A stretch of 34,238 nucleotides of DNA, taken from Methylobacteriaceae bacterium (GTDB lineage Bacteria > Pseudomonadota > Alphaproteobacteria > Rhizobiales > Beijerinckiaceae). How positions within the stretch are numbered: position 1 is the stretch's first letter; the number at the start of each line of letters is the position of its first letter. Made by a program: the position numbers and the translations under genes. Of the stretch, positions 27,178 to 34,238 are shown one piece after another. The notes beneath the pieces were generated by a model. That model was not told the DNA's origin. It saw only the letters and a list, made by a program, of their open reading frames with translations, and searched no databases. The stretch is from contig JAEULW010000127.1 in the NCBI GenBank assembly GCA_016793505.1, forward strand, positions 1 through 34,238. Direction: 5' to 3'.

Positions 27178-27990
27178 CTAGCGCCCGACCTTGGCGAGCA
27201 CGTCGGCGCGCAGGAAGCGCTCGATGAACAGCATGAACACGACCGAGGGCACGAGCAGGATCAGCGCCGTGATCGAGGCGATCTGGTAGTTGCCGCCCAT
27301 CGAGGCGTTGTAGAGCAGCAGCGGCAGCGTCGTCACCTGCGGCGCGCCGACGAAGAAGGCGCCGGTGAACTCGTCGAGCGATTCGAGGAAGACGAAGATC
27401 GCGCTCGCCATCACGCCCGGCGCGGCGAGCGGCAGCGTCACGCTCCAGAACGCCTGCAGCGGCGAGGCGCCGATGTTGCGCGCCGCAAGCTCCAGATCGC
27501 GGTCGACCGCGGCGAAGGCCGCCGCCGCGATCCACACCGAATAGACGAGCCCATGCGCCACATGCACCAGCACGACGCCGGTCACCGTGCCGGCGAGGCC
27601 GAGCTCGTAGAAGATGCGCGCCACGTTGATATAGATCGCCACCGACGGGAACGCCTGCGGCATCAGGAAGGCGATCATGATCAGCGTGCGCGCCGGCAGC
27701 CTCAGCCGCGCCAGCGCATAGCCCGCCGGCACCGACAGCGCCAGCGAGACGATCACCGTGGCGATCGCGATCCACACGCTCATGGCGAGCGAGGCCATGG
27801 CGTCGCCGGTCGGCCGGAACACCACTTCCCAGTAGCGCGTGCCCCATGTCACCGGCAGCTTGAACGGCGCATACCAGCGCTCGGCGAAGGCCCACAGCGC
27901 CAGATTGGCGAGCGGCCCGAGAATGGCGAAGGCGATCAGCGCGATCGCCGCGATCTTCGCCGCCGTGGCGAGGAGGAGGCGCGCGTTCAT
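27178..27990 (-). CDS. ABC transporter permease (second subunit)
   Basis: This 270-residue membrane protein has about six hydrophobic helices, beginning with IAAIALIAFAILGPLANLALWAFA. The EAA loop is ELAARNIGASPLQAFWSVTLPLAAPGVMASAIFVF, the ATPase-docking site of binding-protein-dependent importers of the sugar/polyamine/iron class. The start codon at 27990 overlaps the stop of the first permease gene, so the two are coupled and should form the heterodimeric pore. The stop is TAG. Confidence 0.9.
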   Translation of the reverse strand: MNARLLLATAAKIAAIALIAFAILGPLANLALWAFAERWYAPFKLPVTWGTRYWEVVFRPTGDAMASLAMSVWIAIATVIVSLALSVPAGYALARLRLPARTLIMIAFLMPQAFPSVAIYINVARIFYELGLAGTVTGVVLVHVAHGLVYSVWIAAAAFAAVDRDLELAARNIGASPLQAFWSVTLPLAAPGVMASAIFVFLESLDEFTGAFFVGAPQVTTLPLLLYNASMGGNYQIASITALILLVPSVVFMLFIERFLRADVLAKVGR

Positions 27991-28814
27991 CCGCGCTTCT
28001 CCTCGAGATTGTGGCGCAGATAGATCCACGCCGCGATCGCCGTCATCGCGTAGGAGATGACGCCCAGCGCATTGGCCGTCGCATAGTCGCCATAGGCGTT
28101 GATGCGGAAGGCCATGTCGACGGTCACCATGGTCGGCTGCGAGCCGGCCACCATCATCGGCACGGACAGCACCGACAGCATGGTGACGAAGGACAGCACC
28201 AGCGCCACCATCAGCGTGCGCCCGACCTGCGGCAGCACGATCTCGATGAGGATGCGCAGCCGCCCCGCGCCGAGATTGCGCGCCGCCTCGATCGTCGCCC
28301 GGTCGAGCGAGGCCATCGCCCCGGCGAGCAGCAGCGCCACGAAGGGCGTCTGCTTCCAGGCGAAGGTGACGACGATGCCGCGCCAGTCGAGAAAGCTCGT
28401 CGCCTGCAGCGGCTCGATCAGCCCGAGCGAGACGAACGTATTGTTCATCAGCCCGTTCTTGGCGAGGAAGGTGCGCATGCACTGCGCCGCGACGATGAAC
28501 GGGATGAACAGCGGCCAGCGATAGAGCGCCTTCAGCGCCGCGATCAGCCACGGCGTCTCGCTCAGCGTCAGCGTTCCGGCTATGGCGGTCGAAAGCGCCG
28601 CGATCACCGCCGTCGAGACGAGCACGATCATCAGCGTGAAGGCGATGTCGGTCGAGTAGAGCTCGAACGCCTTGTCGAAATGCGCCAGCGAGAACGCGCC
28701 GTCGCGGGTGAAGGCGGCGACCAGCGAATAGGACAACGGATAGAGGAACAGCGCCGCCACCACCGCCAGCGCGGGGGCGACGAGCGCCAGACCGGTGAGC
28801 GAGACGCGGCGCAT
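27987..28814 (-). CDS. ABC transporter permease (first subunit)
   Basis: The product is a 275-residue inner-membrane subunit. It opens with MRRVSLTGLALVAPALAVVAALFLYPLSYSLVAAF, a first helix typical of MalF/PotB-type permeases, and has about six helices in all. The EAA loop is IEAARNLGAGRLRILIEIVLPQVGRTLMVALVLSF. The start at 28814 follows a 40-base gap from the binding-protein gene that is largely filled by a strong palindrome. Translation is coupled to the second permease by a 4-base overlap. Confidence 0.9.
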   Translation of the reverse strand: MRRVSLTGLALVAPALAVVAALFLYPLSYSLVAAFTRDGAFSLAHFDKAFELYSTDIAFTLMIVLVSTAVIAALSTAIAGTLTLSETPWLIAALKALYRWPLFIPFIVAAQCMRTFLAKNGLMNNTFVSLGLIEPLQATSFLDWRGIVVTFAWKQTPFVALLLAGAMASLDRATIEAARNLGAGRLRILIEIVLPQVGRTLMVALVLSFVTMLSVLSVPMMVAGSQPTMVTVDMAFRINAYGDYATANALGVISYAMTAIAAWIYLRHNLEEKRG

Positions 28815-28821
28815 CGCCGAA

Positions 28822-28845
28822 GGCCCGGCGGCGCGCCGCCGGGCC
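28822..28845. promoter_or_regulatory. Perfect 24-bp intercistronic palindrome
   Basis: GGCCCGGCGGCG is followed directly by its exact reverse complement. It lies between the binding-protein stop and the permease start. There is no T-run on the minus-strand side, so it is more likely an mRNA-stabilising or partially terminating stem than a full terminator. Such stems often keep binding-protein levels above permease levels. Confidence 0.6.
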
Positions 28846-28854
28846 GTTCTTGCT

Positions 28855-30003
28855 TCAGTTCGCCACCTTCTTCTCGTAGGATTCGAGAATGTCGTTGAAA
28901 TAGGGCGCGATCGGGAAGGGCTTGCCCTTCGACGACAGTTCATCCGGCGTCACGTCGGCGAACAGCTTCTTCCAGGTCGCCTCGTCGAGCTTGCCCTGCA
29001 GGTGTTTGGCGTCGATGCCCGGATACCAGTTGAAACGCTTGACGATGCCGTCCGCCTGCACCTCCGGCGAGGTGGCGAGCGCGATGAAGGCCTCGGCGAG
29101 TTTCGGCTGCGCCGCCTTGGCCGGCACCGCGTAATACATCGGCTGGCCGGGCATGCCGGGCGCGATCAGCTTCAGCTTCATGTTGGGCGGCAGCTTGCCG
29201 TCCTTCATCCAGGTGTAGAACATGTCGACCCACACCGGCCCCATGGCGATCTCGCCGCGGTTCAGCATGTCGAGCGTGCCGGCGTTGCCGGGCGTGATCA
29301 CCGCGTTCTTGTTGAAGTCCTTCAGCTGCAGCAGCGCGCTGTCCCAGCCGGCCTTGGTCGCCGCGTCGTAGGGGCCCTTTATCAGCTTGTCGGCGTCGCC
29401 GCCGAAGGCGTAGATCCAGCCCGTGGCGAAGGCGACGCCGGACATGCCGCCCTTGATGCCGTTGTAGCCGAACTGTTTGGGGTTCTTCTTCGCCCAGTCC
29501 AAGAGCTCCGCATAGCTCGCCGGCGGGTTCTTCACCATGTCGGCGTTGTAGGCGAGCGCGGTCTGCGACTGGAACATCGGCATCACATAGCCCTCGACGT
29601 TCGAGCCGAGCGCGTTGGCGGCGGTCTGGCTCGACACCATCTTGCCGGTGGCGATGTTGTCGCGATATTTCGCCAGCAGGCCTTCGCTCGCCATCTGGCC
29701 CGACATCTTCTGATGCGCGACGATCACGTCGAAGTCCCAGGACGCGGCGTTGGCCGCCTTCTGCGCGGCGAGCTTCTCGTAGATCTTCTGCGAGCCGGAA
29801 TCGCCCGGCCCGGTGCCGACGGCGACGACCTTCACGCCGGGATTGGCCTTCTCGAACATCGGGCCGAGAAAATCCTTGATGTAGTCGACCATGTTCTGGT
29901 CGCCGGCGGTGGCGACGTTGAGCACGGTCTGCGCCTGCGCCGCGCCGCCGAGGGCGAGCAGCGAACTCAGGCACAGCGTGGCGAGGCCGATCGGTTTCGT
30001 CAT
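28855..30003 (-). CDS. ABC transporter substrate-binding protein (SBP family 1)
   Basis: This 382-residue periplasmic protein has a signal peptide (MTKPIGLATLCLSSLLALGGAAQAQ) cleaved at AQA-Q. The mature protein starts with a typical family 1 strand-helix pattern (TVLNVATAGDQNMVDYIKDFLGPMFEKANPGVKVVAVGTG). YAVPAKAAQPKLAEAFIALATSPE is the usual C-terminal lobe segment. A strong AAGGAGA ribosome site precedes the ATG. Family 1 covers sugars, polyamines, iron and thiamine; no part of the sequence settles the ligand. The gene order ATPase, binding protein, permease, permease is complete. Confidence 0.9.
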   Translation of the reverse strand: MTKPIGLATLCLSSLLALGGAAQAQTVLNVATAGDQNMVDYIKDFLGPMFEKANPGVKVVAVGTGPGDSGSQKIYEKLAAQKAANAASWDFDVIVAHQKMSGQMASEGLLAKYRDNIATGKMVSSQTAANALGSNVEGYVMPMFQSQTALAYNADMVKNPPASYAELLDWAKKNPKQFGYNGIKGGMSGVAFATGWIYAFGGDADKLIKGPYDAATKAGWDSALLQLKDFNKNAVITPGNAGTLDMLNRGEIAMGPVWVDMFYTWMKDGKLPPNMKLKLIAPGMPGQPMYYAVPAKAAQPKLAEAFIALATSPEVQADGIVKRFNWYPGIDAKHLQGKLDEATWKKLFADVTPDELSSKGKPFPIAPYFNDILESYEKKVAN

Positions 30004-30033
30004 CTGCGTGTCTCCTTGGTGAGGTCGGGCGCG

Positions 30034-31092
30034 TCAGCGCGGGAAGATGTGCAGTTCTTCGGCGGGAATGGCGAGGCGCACCGCGTCGCCCGCCGAGGCG
30101 CGGCGCGAGTCGTCGACGAGGAAGCGGCCGGCCGGCGTGTCGATCTCGTAGCGCCAGCGCCCGCCCGGATAGCTCGCCTGCGCGATGCGTCCGTCGAGCC
30201 GCAGCGCCGGCCCGGCTGCGTCGTCGTCGAGGCGCACGGCGTCGGAACGGAACTGGATCACGTGCCGGCCATGGCCCTCCGGCGCCGTCGGCAGGTCGAG
30301 CGCGCCGCCGTCTGCGAGCGTCAGCTTCGCGCCATCGCTGTCGCGCCGCACCTCGCCCTCGATGATGTTGTCGGCGCCGAGGAACGAAGCGACGAAGGAC
30401 GAGTTCGGCCGGCGATAGACGTCTTCGGGGGCGCCCTGCTGGACGATGCGCCCCTGATCGAGCACGACGATCTCGTCGGCCATCACCATCGCTTCTTCCT
30501 GATCATGCGTCACATGCACGGCGGTCAGGCCGAGGCGCCGGTGCAGGCTCTTCAGCTCGTGCCGCATGGCGAGGCGGATCTTGGCGTCGAGATTGGACAG
30601 CGGTTCGTCGAGCAGCAGGATCGGCGGATCGATGGCCAGCGCCCGGCCGAGCGCGACGCGCTGGCGCTGCCCGCCGGAAAGATCCGTCACCTTGCGCTCG
30701 CCGAAGCCTTGCAGGCGCAGCAGCTCGAGAATCTCGTCGACCTTGCGCGCCCGCTCGGCGCGGCCCATGCCGCGCAGCTTCAGCCCGTAGCCGACATTCT
30801 GCGCCGCGCTCATGTGCGGCCACAGCGCGTAGGACTGGAACACCATCGCCATGCCGCGCCGCTCCGGCGGCTCGGCGGTTACGTCGCGCTCGTCGACCAG
30901 GATGCGCCCGCGCTGCGGCGTCACGAAACCGCTGATGGCGCGCAGCAGCGTGGTCTTGCCGCAGCCCGACGAGCCGATCAGCGCGACGAAGCGGCCCGCC
31001 GGAATGGTCAGGCTGACATCGTGCAGCACCTTCGTCCTGCCATAGGCGACGTCGAGGTTCTCGACGCCGATCGCGGCCCCGCTGGCGGCCAT
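30034..31092 (-). CDS. ABC transporter ATP-binding protein with TOBE-type C-terminus
   Basis: The 352-residue product drives the importer encoded downstream. Walker A is GSSGCGKTT (residues 40-48), the Q-loop is in VFQSYALWPHMSAAQNVGYGLKLRGM, the signature is [15 protein letters not shown], Walker B is ILLLDEPLSNLDAK, and the H-loop is VHVTHDQEEAM. After about residue 235 a regulatory TOBE-like domain follows (NIIEGEVRRDSDGAKLTLADGG to the end), as in PotA/FbpC/UgpC-type ATPases. It is first in the leftward operon and diverges from the 2H phosphoesterase gene across an 88-bp AT-richer gap that must hold both promoters. Confidence 0.92.
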   Translation of the reverse strand: MAASGAAIGVENLDVAYGRTKVLHDVSLTIPAGRFVALIGSSGCGKTTLLRAISGFVTPQRGRILVDERDVTAEPPERRGMAMVFQSYALWPHMSAAQNVGYGLKLRGMGRAERARKVDEILELLRLQGFGERKVTDLSGGQRQRVALGRALAIDPPILLLDEPLSNLDAKIRLAMRHELKSLHRRLGLTAVHVTHDQEEAMVMADEIVVLDQGRIVQQGAPEDVYRRPNSSFVASFLGADNIIEGEVRRDSDGAKLTLADGGALDLPTAPEGHGRHVIQFRSDAVRLDDDAAGPALRLDGRIAQASYPGGRWRYEIDTPAGRFLVDDSRRASAGDAVRLAIPAEELHIFPR

Positions 31093-31180
31093 TCGCTCTC
31101 CCTCGCACGGGCCTCTTCGAGCCCTTGCATGACAATGTAATGATGATTTGATGACGACTGCAACCGAACCGGAGACAGGC

Positions 31181-31720
31181 ATGGCCGGCGCCGCCCCGCT
31201 CATCCCGCCGGTCGCCTCGCTCTGGCTGATGCCGGCGCCGGCCGACGCGGCCTGGCTGTCGCGCCTCGTCGGCGAACTCGCGGCCCGCCACGCCGCCCCG
31301 CTCTTCGTCCCGCATCTGACTGTCGCCGGCGACGTGCCGGCGCCGCCCGAAAGCCTGACGGAAGAGCTCGCCGCGGTGGCGCGCGCCGCCGCGCCCTTCG
31401 AGACGCCGATCGCCGCAATCGACACGGGCGAAGCGTTCTTTCGCTCCTTCTACGCCCGCTTCGCCCGCGCCGCGCCGCTCGACGCGCTGAAGCGCGCCGC
31501 CGTCGCCGCCGGCCTCGGCGGGTCGCTCGACGACTTCATGCCGCACGTCTCGCTGCTCTACGGCCAGCCCCCGCCGGCGGCGAAGGCGGCGAGCGCGGCG
31601 CAGGCGGCGCGCGCGCTGGTCGGCCGGCCGGTGCGCTTCGATCGTCTGGCGCTCACCACCTCCGGCAATGACGCGCCGGTCGCCGACTGGCGCATCGTCG
31701 CCGAACGGCCGCTCGGCTGA
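31181..31720 (+). CDS. 2H phosphoesterase-superfamily protein
   Basis: This 179-residue protein has the two HxT/S motifs that define the 2H fold: PHLTVAG with H45 and T47, and PHVSLLYG with H122 and S124. Spacing and length fit cyclic-phosphodiesterase-like members, which cut 2',3'-cyclic or ADP-ribose 1'',2''-cyclic phosphates, often from tRNA processing. The ATG at 31181 was preferred over 31151 because only it has a GGAGA ribosome site. No RNA ligase, Tpt1 or other RNA repair gene is nearby, so its pathway is open. It ends one base before the convergent stop of the next gene. Confidence 0.83.
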   Translation: MAGAAPLIPPVASLWLMPAPADAAWLSRLVGELAARHAAPLFVPHLTVAGDVPAPPESLTEELAAVARAAAPFETPIAAIDTGEAFFRSFYARFARAAPLDALKRAAVAAGLGGSLDDFMPHVSLLYGQPPPAAKAASAAQAARALVGRPVRFDRLALTTSGNDAPVADWRIVAERPLG

Positions 31721-31721
31721 G

Positions 31722-33269
31722 CTATTCGGCGGCCTTGTCGCTCGCAGAGCAGCCTGCCGCGCAGCAGCGGCCGGGCTGGTTCGAGACCGGCCGACCGTCG
31801 TCGACGGCGCCGCGCTCGACCAGCCGACGCACCAGTTCGCTCTTCTCGGCGACCGGATAGTTGCGCCAGATCTCGCGTTTCATCGCCTCGGGCGAGCCGC
31901 CGCCGTGCAGCGAGATCACCGAATACCAGGCGCCCTGATGCGAGGCGGTGACGTCCTCGATCAGCCGGGCGATGTCGCGGCGGCGCTCGGGCGGAATGTC
32001 GGCGCGGCCGGCGAAGGCGTCCGCCATCGCGGCTGCGGTTTCGGGATTGTGATCCTCGTCCGGGCCGGGCAGGGCGACGATCAGCCCGCCGGAGACGGTG
32101 TGGGCGAGCCGGTGCATGTCGTAGATCTTCGTGGCCAGCAGCAGTTTGCCGACATTGGCGAAGACCGGTTCGGGCATGAACGAGCCCGCCGGGTCGCGCT
32201 GCGCATAGACGGACGCGGCGACGCCGCAGGCGTAGAAGCCTTCGACGGTGGCAATGAGATCGACCATCGCGTCGCGGATGTGGTCGTGGCGCTCGAAATC
32301 GAGACCGTTCGCCTCGGTCATCAGCACGCCGGCGCCGATCAGCAGATCGCCGAAGCCGGCTCGCGCCGCAATGCAGGAATGGCGGTGATGCGTCGCGTAG
32401 CTCGTCGTCAGGAATCCCGCCGCGTCGGTTTCGCCGTCGATGAACACGCGCTCGTGCGGCACGAACACGTCGTCGAAATGCACGATCGCCGTCGACTGGC
32501 CGTAGCGCGCCGAGAACGTCGCCGCCGCCTCGCCCGGCCGACCCGCCGGCCGCGCCACGAGGGTCACGCCCGGCGCGTCGACCGGCACGGCGCAACAGAT
32601 CGCGAAGTCGCGATCATCGGGCGTATGCGTGCGGCATGGCATCACCAGCAGCTCGTGCATGTAGGGCGCGCCGGTGACGATCGCTTTGACGCCGGCGATC
32701 ACCAGTCCGTCGCGGCGGCGCTCCTTGACATGCACGTAGACGTCGCGATTGACCTGCGCGCCCGGGCGCAGGCTGCGGTCGCCTTTGCCGTCCGTCATCG
32801 CCACGCCGATCGCCAGATCCCGACTCTGCGCCAGTTCGAGCCACGCGGCGAAGCGCTGGCCATAGTCGCTGCGGCCCTCGCCGTCGGCGCGCGTCGTCGC
32901 TTGATGCAGCGCGTTGAGCGAATCGTGCGCCAGATAGCGCTGTGCGCAGCCGGCGATGCGGCACAGCGCGCGCACCGCCTCGAGCTTGACGAGAAGATCG
33001 TCGGGGCTCGTATCGATGTGCAGCATGCGGTTGACGAGCCGCCCGTCCGGCGTGCGCGCCGTCATCATCGCCGGCTCGCCGGCGGCGAGGTCGTAGGCGA
33101 CGCCGACGGCGGCGACGCCCGGCGCCAGCAAGGGCTCGTCGGCGACGCAGTCGATTCGCCGGCCGTTGACGAAGACGCGCGGGGCGAGCGCCCGCAGCGA
33201 GTCCCGATAGGCCTCGGCGTTCATCAGCACGGGCGCGGTCCCCCAAGGTCGTTTCTTGAGCGCGAGCAT
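31722..33269 (-). CDS. HpaB/4-hydroxybutyryl-CoA dehydratase-family protein with Cys-rich tail
   Basis: The 515-residue product has the acyl-CoA dehydrogenase-like fold of the 4-hydroxyphenylacetate 3-hydroxylase family: AYRDSLRALAPRVFVNG at the N-terminus, VKAIVTGAPYMHELLVMP, FDDVFVPHERVFIDGE and GFGDLLIGAGVLMTEANGLD. In the region holding the iron-sulfur cysteines of AbfD, this protein reads GCAQRYLAHDSLNAL, with one Cys and then Tyr, and the later ligand region reads HHRHSCIAARAG. It therefore does not show the full AbfD cluster set, and the HpaB pattern is also not exact. The C-terminus QPGRCCAAGCSASDKAAE is Cys-rich. A flavin-dependent hydroxylase of an unassigned subgroup is my best reading. 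ATG 33224 is an alternative start. Confidence 0.8.
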   Translation of the reverse strand: MLALKKRPWGTAPVLMNAEAYRDSLRALAPRVFVNGRRIDCVADEPLLAPGVAAVGVAYDLAAGEPAMMTARTPDGRLVNRMLHIDTSPDDLLVKLEAVRALCRIAGCAQRYLAHDSLNALHQATTRADGEGRSDYGQRFAAWLELAQSRDLAIGVAMTDGKGDRSLRPGAQVNRDVYVHVKERRRDGLVIAGVKAIVTGAPYMHELLVMPCRTHTPDDRDFAICCAVPVDAPGVTLVARPAGRPGEAAATFSARYGQSTAIVHFDDVFVPHERVFIDGETDAAGFLTTSYATHHRHSCIAARAGFGDLLIGAGVLMTEANGLDFERHDHIRDAMVDLIATVEGFYACGVAASVYAQRDPAGSFMPEPVFANVGKLLLATKIYDMHRLAHTVSGGLIVALPGPDEDHNPETAAAMADAFAGRADIPPERRRDIARLIEDVTASHQGAWYSVISLHGGGSPEAMKREIWRNYPVAEKSELVRRLVERGAVDDGRPVSNQPGRCCAAGCSASDKAAE

Positions 33270-33332
33270 GGGCGCGGCTAGGCTCGACGTCAAACCCGAC
33301 GCCGCGCGGCGGCGGGCGCGGGAGAGAACGCC

Positions 33333-33866
33333 ATGGCCCTGCTCGCGGCGGCGCGGTCCGTCCTTCTGGTCGTCGATTTCCAGGCCCGGCTGACGCCGGC
33401 GATCGAGGCGGGCGAGGCCGTGCTCGTCGAGGCGAAACGCCTGATCGGCGCGGCCCGTCTGCTCGACGTGCCGGTCGTCGCCACCGAGCAGAACCCGCAA
33501 GGCCTCGGCGGCACGGTCCCCGGCCTGCTGCCGCCCGACGTCCCGATCGTCGAGAAACACAGCTTCGACGCCGCCCGCGCCCCGGCCCTCGCGCCGCTGC
33601 TGCCGGCCGGGCGCGACATCGTCCTCTGCGGCTGCGAGGCGCATGTCTGCGTGTTGCAGACCGCCTTCGGCCTGATCGCCGCCGGCCGCCGCGTCGCGGT
33701 GGTCGCCGACGCGGTCGGCTCCCGCAAGGCGGCGAGCAAGGCGGCGGCGCTGGCGCGCCTCGCCGCCGGCGGGGCCGATGTCGTCACCGCCGAGATGGCG
33801 ATCTTCGAGTGGCTGGGCGAGGCCCGCCATCCGCGCTTCCGCGAGGCGCTGGCGCTGGTGCGCTAG
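33333..33866 (+). CDS. Isochorismatase-family cysteine hydrolase
   Basis: This 177-residue hydrolase has the family triad: D15 in LLVVDFQ, K75 in PIVEKHSF and nucleophile C106 in CGCEAHVCVLQTA. The EAHVCVLQTA form is typical of the nicotinamidase/isochorismatase-like hydrolases that carry an unassigned substrate. A GGGAGAG ribosome site precedes the ATG at 33333. It diverges from the HpaB-family gene across 63 bases, so both may share a control region and possibly a catabolic role. Cytoplasmic, as no signal peptide is seen. Confidence 0.88.
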   Translation: MALLAAARSVLLVVDFQARLTPAIEAGEAVLVEAKRLIGAARLLDVPVVATEQNPQGLGGTVPGLLPPDVPIVEKHSFDAARAPALAPLLPAGRDIVLCGCEAHVCVLQTAFGLIAAGRRVAVVADAVGSRKAASKAAALARLAAGGADVVTAEMAIFEWLGEARHPRFREALALVR

Positions 33867-33948
33867 CCGGCCGGGAACCTGCGCCGCGCCAGCGCGTTCC
33901 GCCCGCAGACCGGCCGCGTTGCGCGCTGGCCCTCGGGGAGACGCCGCC

Positions 33949-34238
33949 ATGCCGACCTGCCGCTGCGCGATCATTGCCGGATTCGTCATCCTCGGCTTGC
34001 CCGCCGCCGCCCTGGCGCAGACCGCGCCTGCCGCCGAGCCGAGCCCGACCGCCGGCCAGCCGGCCCCCGCCGCCTCGAGGCCGGCGCCGCCGACCGGCGG
34101 ACCGACGCCGCCCGCCGCAGTTGCGCCGGCCCCGCCGCCGCCGGTCGCCGCCGGCGTCGATCCGCGCCTCTCCGCCGTCGCCCGCCATCCCGCGGATTGC
34201 GCCAACTGGCGCTATGCCCCGTCCATGCCGGCCCCGAC
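33949..34238 (+). CDS. Secreted Pro/Ala-rich protein (5' part, runs off the window)
   Basis: About 96 codons are visible. The signal peptide MPTCRCAIIAGFVILGLPAA ends near ALAQ, followed by a Pro/Ala-rich linker of about 45 residues (repeats of PAP, PTP, PPPP). A more ordinary sequence with DPRLSAVARHPADCANWRYAPSMPAP follows. A GGGGAG ribosome site sits 8 bases before the ATG. The function cannot be told from this part; an envelope-associated protein is likely. The 82 bases between the preceding stop and this start contain no gene. Confidence 0.7.
   Translation, partial: MPTCRCAIIAGFVILGLPAAALAQTAPAAEPSPTAGQPAPAASRPAPPTGGPTPPAAVAPAPPPPVAAGVDPRLSAVARHPADCANWRYAPSMPAP

Noticed and set aside
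28822-28845. Rho-independent terminator
   Set aside because: The stem is strong but lacks a T-run on the transcribed side, and the permease genes continue directly after it.
28795-31140. A 781-codon plus-strand open frame opposite the ABC importer
   Set aside because: Antisense shadow of four recognisable ABC genes; no domain or ribosome site.
31722-33269. 4-hydroxybutyryl-CoA dehydratase (AbfD) call
   Set aside because: The full set of cluster-binding cysteines is not seen in the matching regions, so a specific dehydratase name is unsupported.

Overview
The window is a very GC-rich stretch (roughly 70% G+C by eye) of a bacterial chromosome, most likely an alphaproteobacterium of the Hyphomicrobiales or a close relative. 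This rests on protein character (a HutC-type GntR regulator, alphaproteobacterial-looking ABC systems, a DUF1289 protein) and on short palindromic repeats beginning CGTCATTGCGAG and CGTCATGGCCGGGCTTGTCCC, which I recognise as intergenic repeats common in that group. No tRNA, rRNA, CRISPR array, transposase or phage gene is visible, so this looks like ordinary chromosome with one small toxin-antitoxin cassette. Gene density is high, and the largest gene-free gap is about 280 bp.

Layout. (1) 1-8113: a divergent nutrient-uptake locus. Leftward run anmK, dppD-like and dppF-like ATPases and a class C beta-lactamase-fold serine hydrolase (cut by the window edge), with stop/start overlaps between the last three. 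Rightward run a family 5 solute-binding protein, two dipeptide-type permeases and a D-2-hydroxyacid dehydrogenase. Anhydro-MurNAc kinase together with a complete split peptide ABC importer and a serine hydrolase suggests recovery of cell-wall (muropeptide) fragments. (2) 8156-9292: palindromic repeats, an autoregulated vapBC module with a clear operator, and a DUF1289 gene overlapping the vapC stop. (3) 9306-11213: a YciF-like ferritin-fold protein and a DAO-family FAD oxidoreductase. (4) 11493-17291: the pyruvate dehydrogenase operon aceE-aceF-lpdA with a single-chain E1 and a lipoyl domain on E3; an orphan hutC-like regulator diverges from it (17480-18211).

(5) 18219-25040: the least conventional part. 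A leftward pair encodes an exported propeller/NlpC-P60-like cysteine hydrolase and an exported caspase-fold protein with a long Ala/Glu/Arg coiled coil and a C-terminal peptidoglycan-binding-like module. Across a 196-bp divergent gap lie two tandem paralogous SAM methyltransferases with a C-terminal regulatory domain. (6) 25045-31092: a leftward block of a four-gene ABC importer (ATPase, binding protein, two permeases, with a perfect 24-bp palindrome after the binding-protein gene), followed closely by an O-acetylhomoserine sulfhydrylase-type gene and an alpha/beta hydrolase. (7) 31181-34238: a 2H phosphoesterase, a HpaB/AbfD-family protein with an odd active-site pattern and a Cys-rich tail, an isochorismatase-fold hydrolase, and the start of a secreted Pro/Ala-rich protein that runs off the window.

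The best candidates for something undescribed are the caspase/NlpC-P60/twin-methyltransferase neighbourhood, the predicted muropeptide-recycling locus, and the atypical HpaB-family protein. Functional links between neighbouring genes are inferences from context unless stated otherwise.
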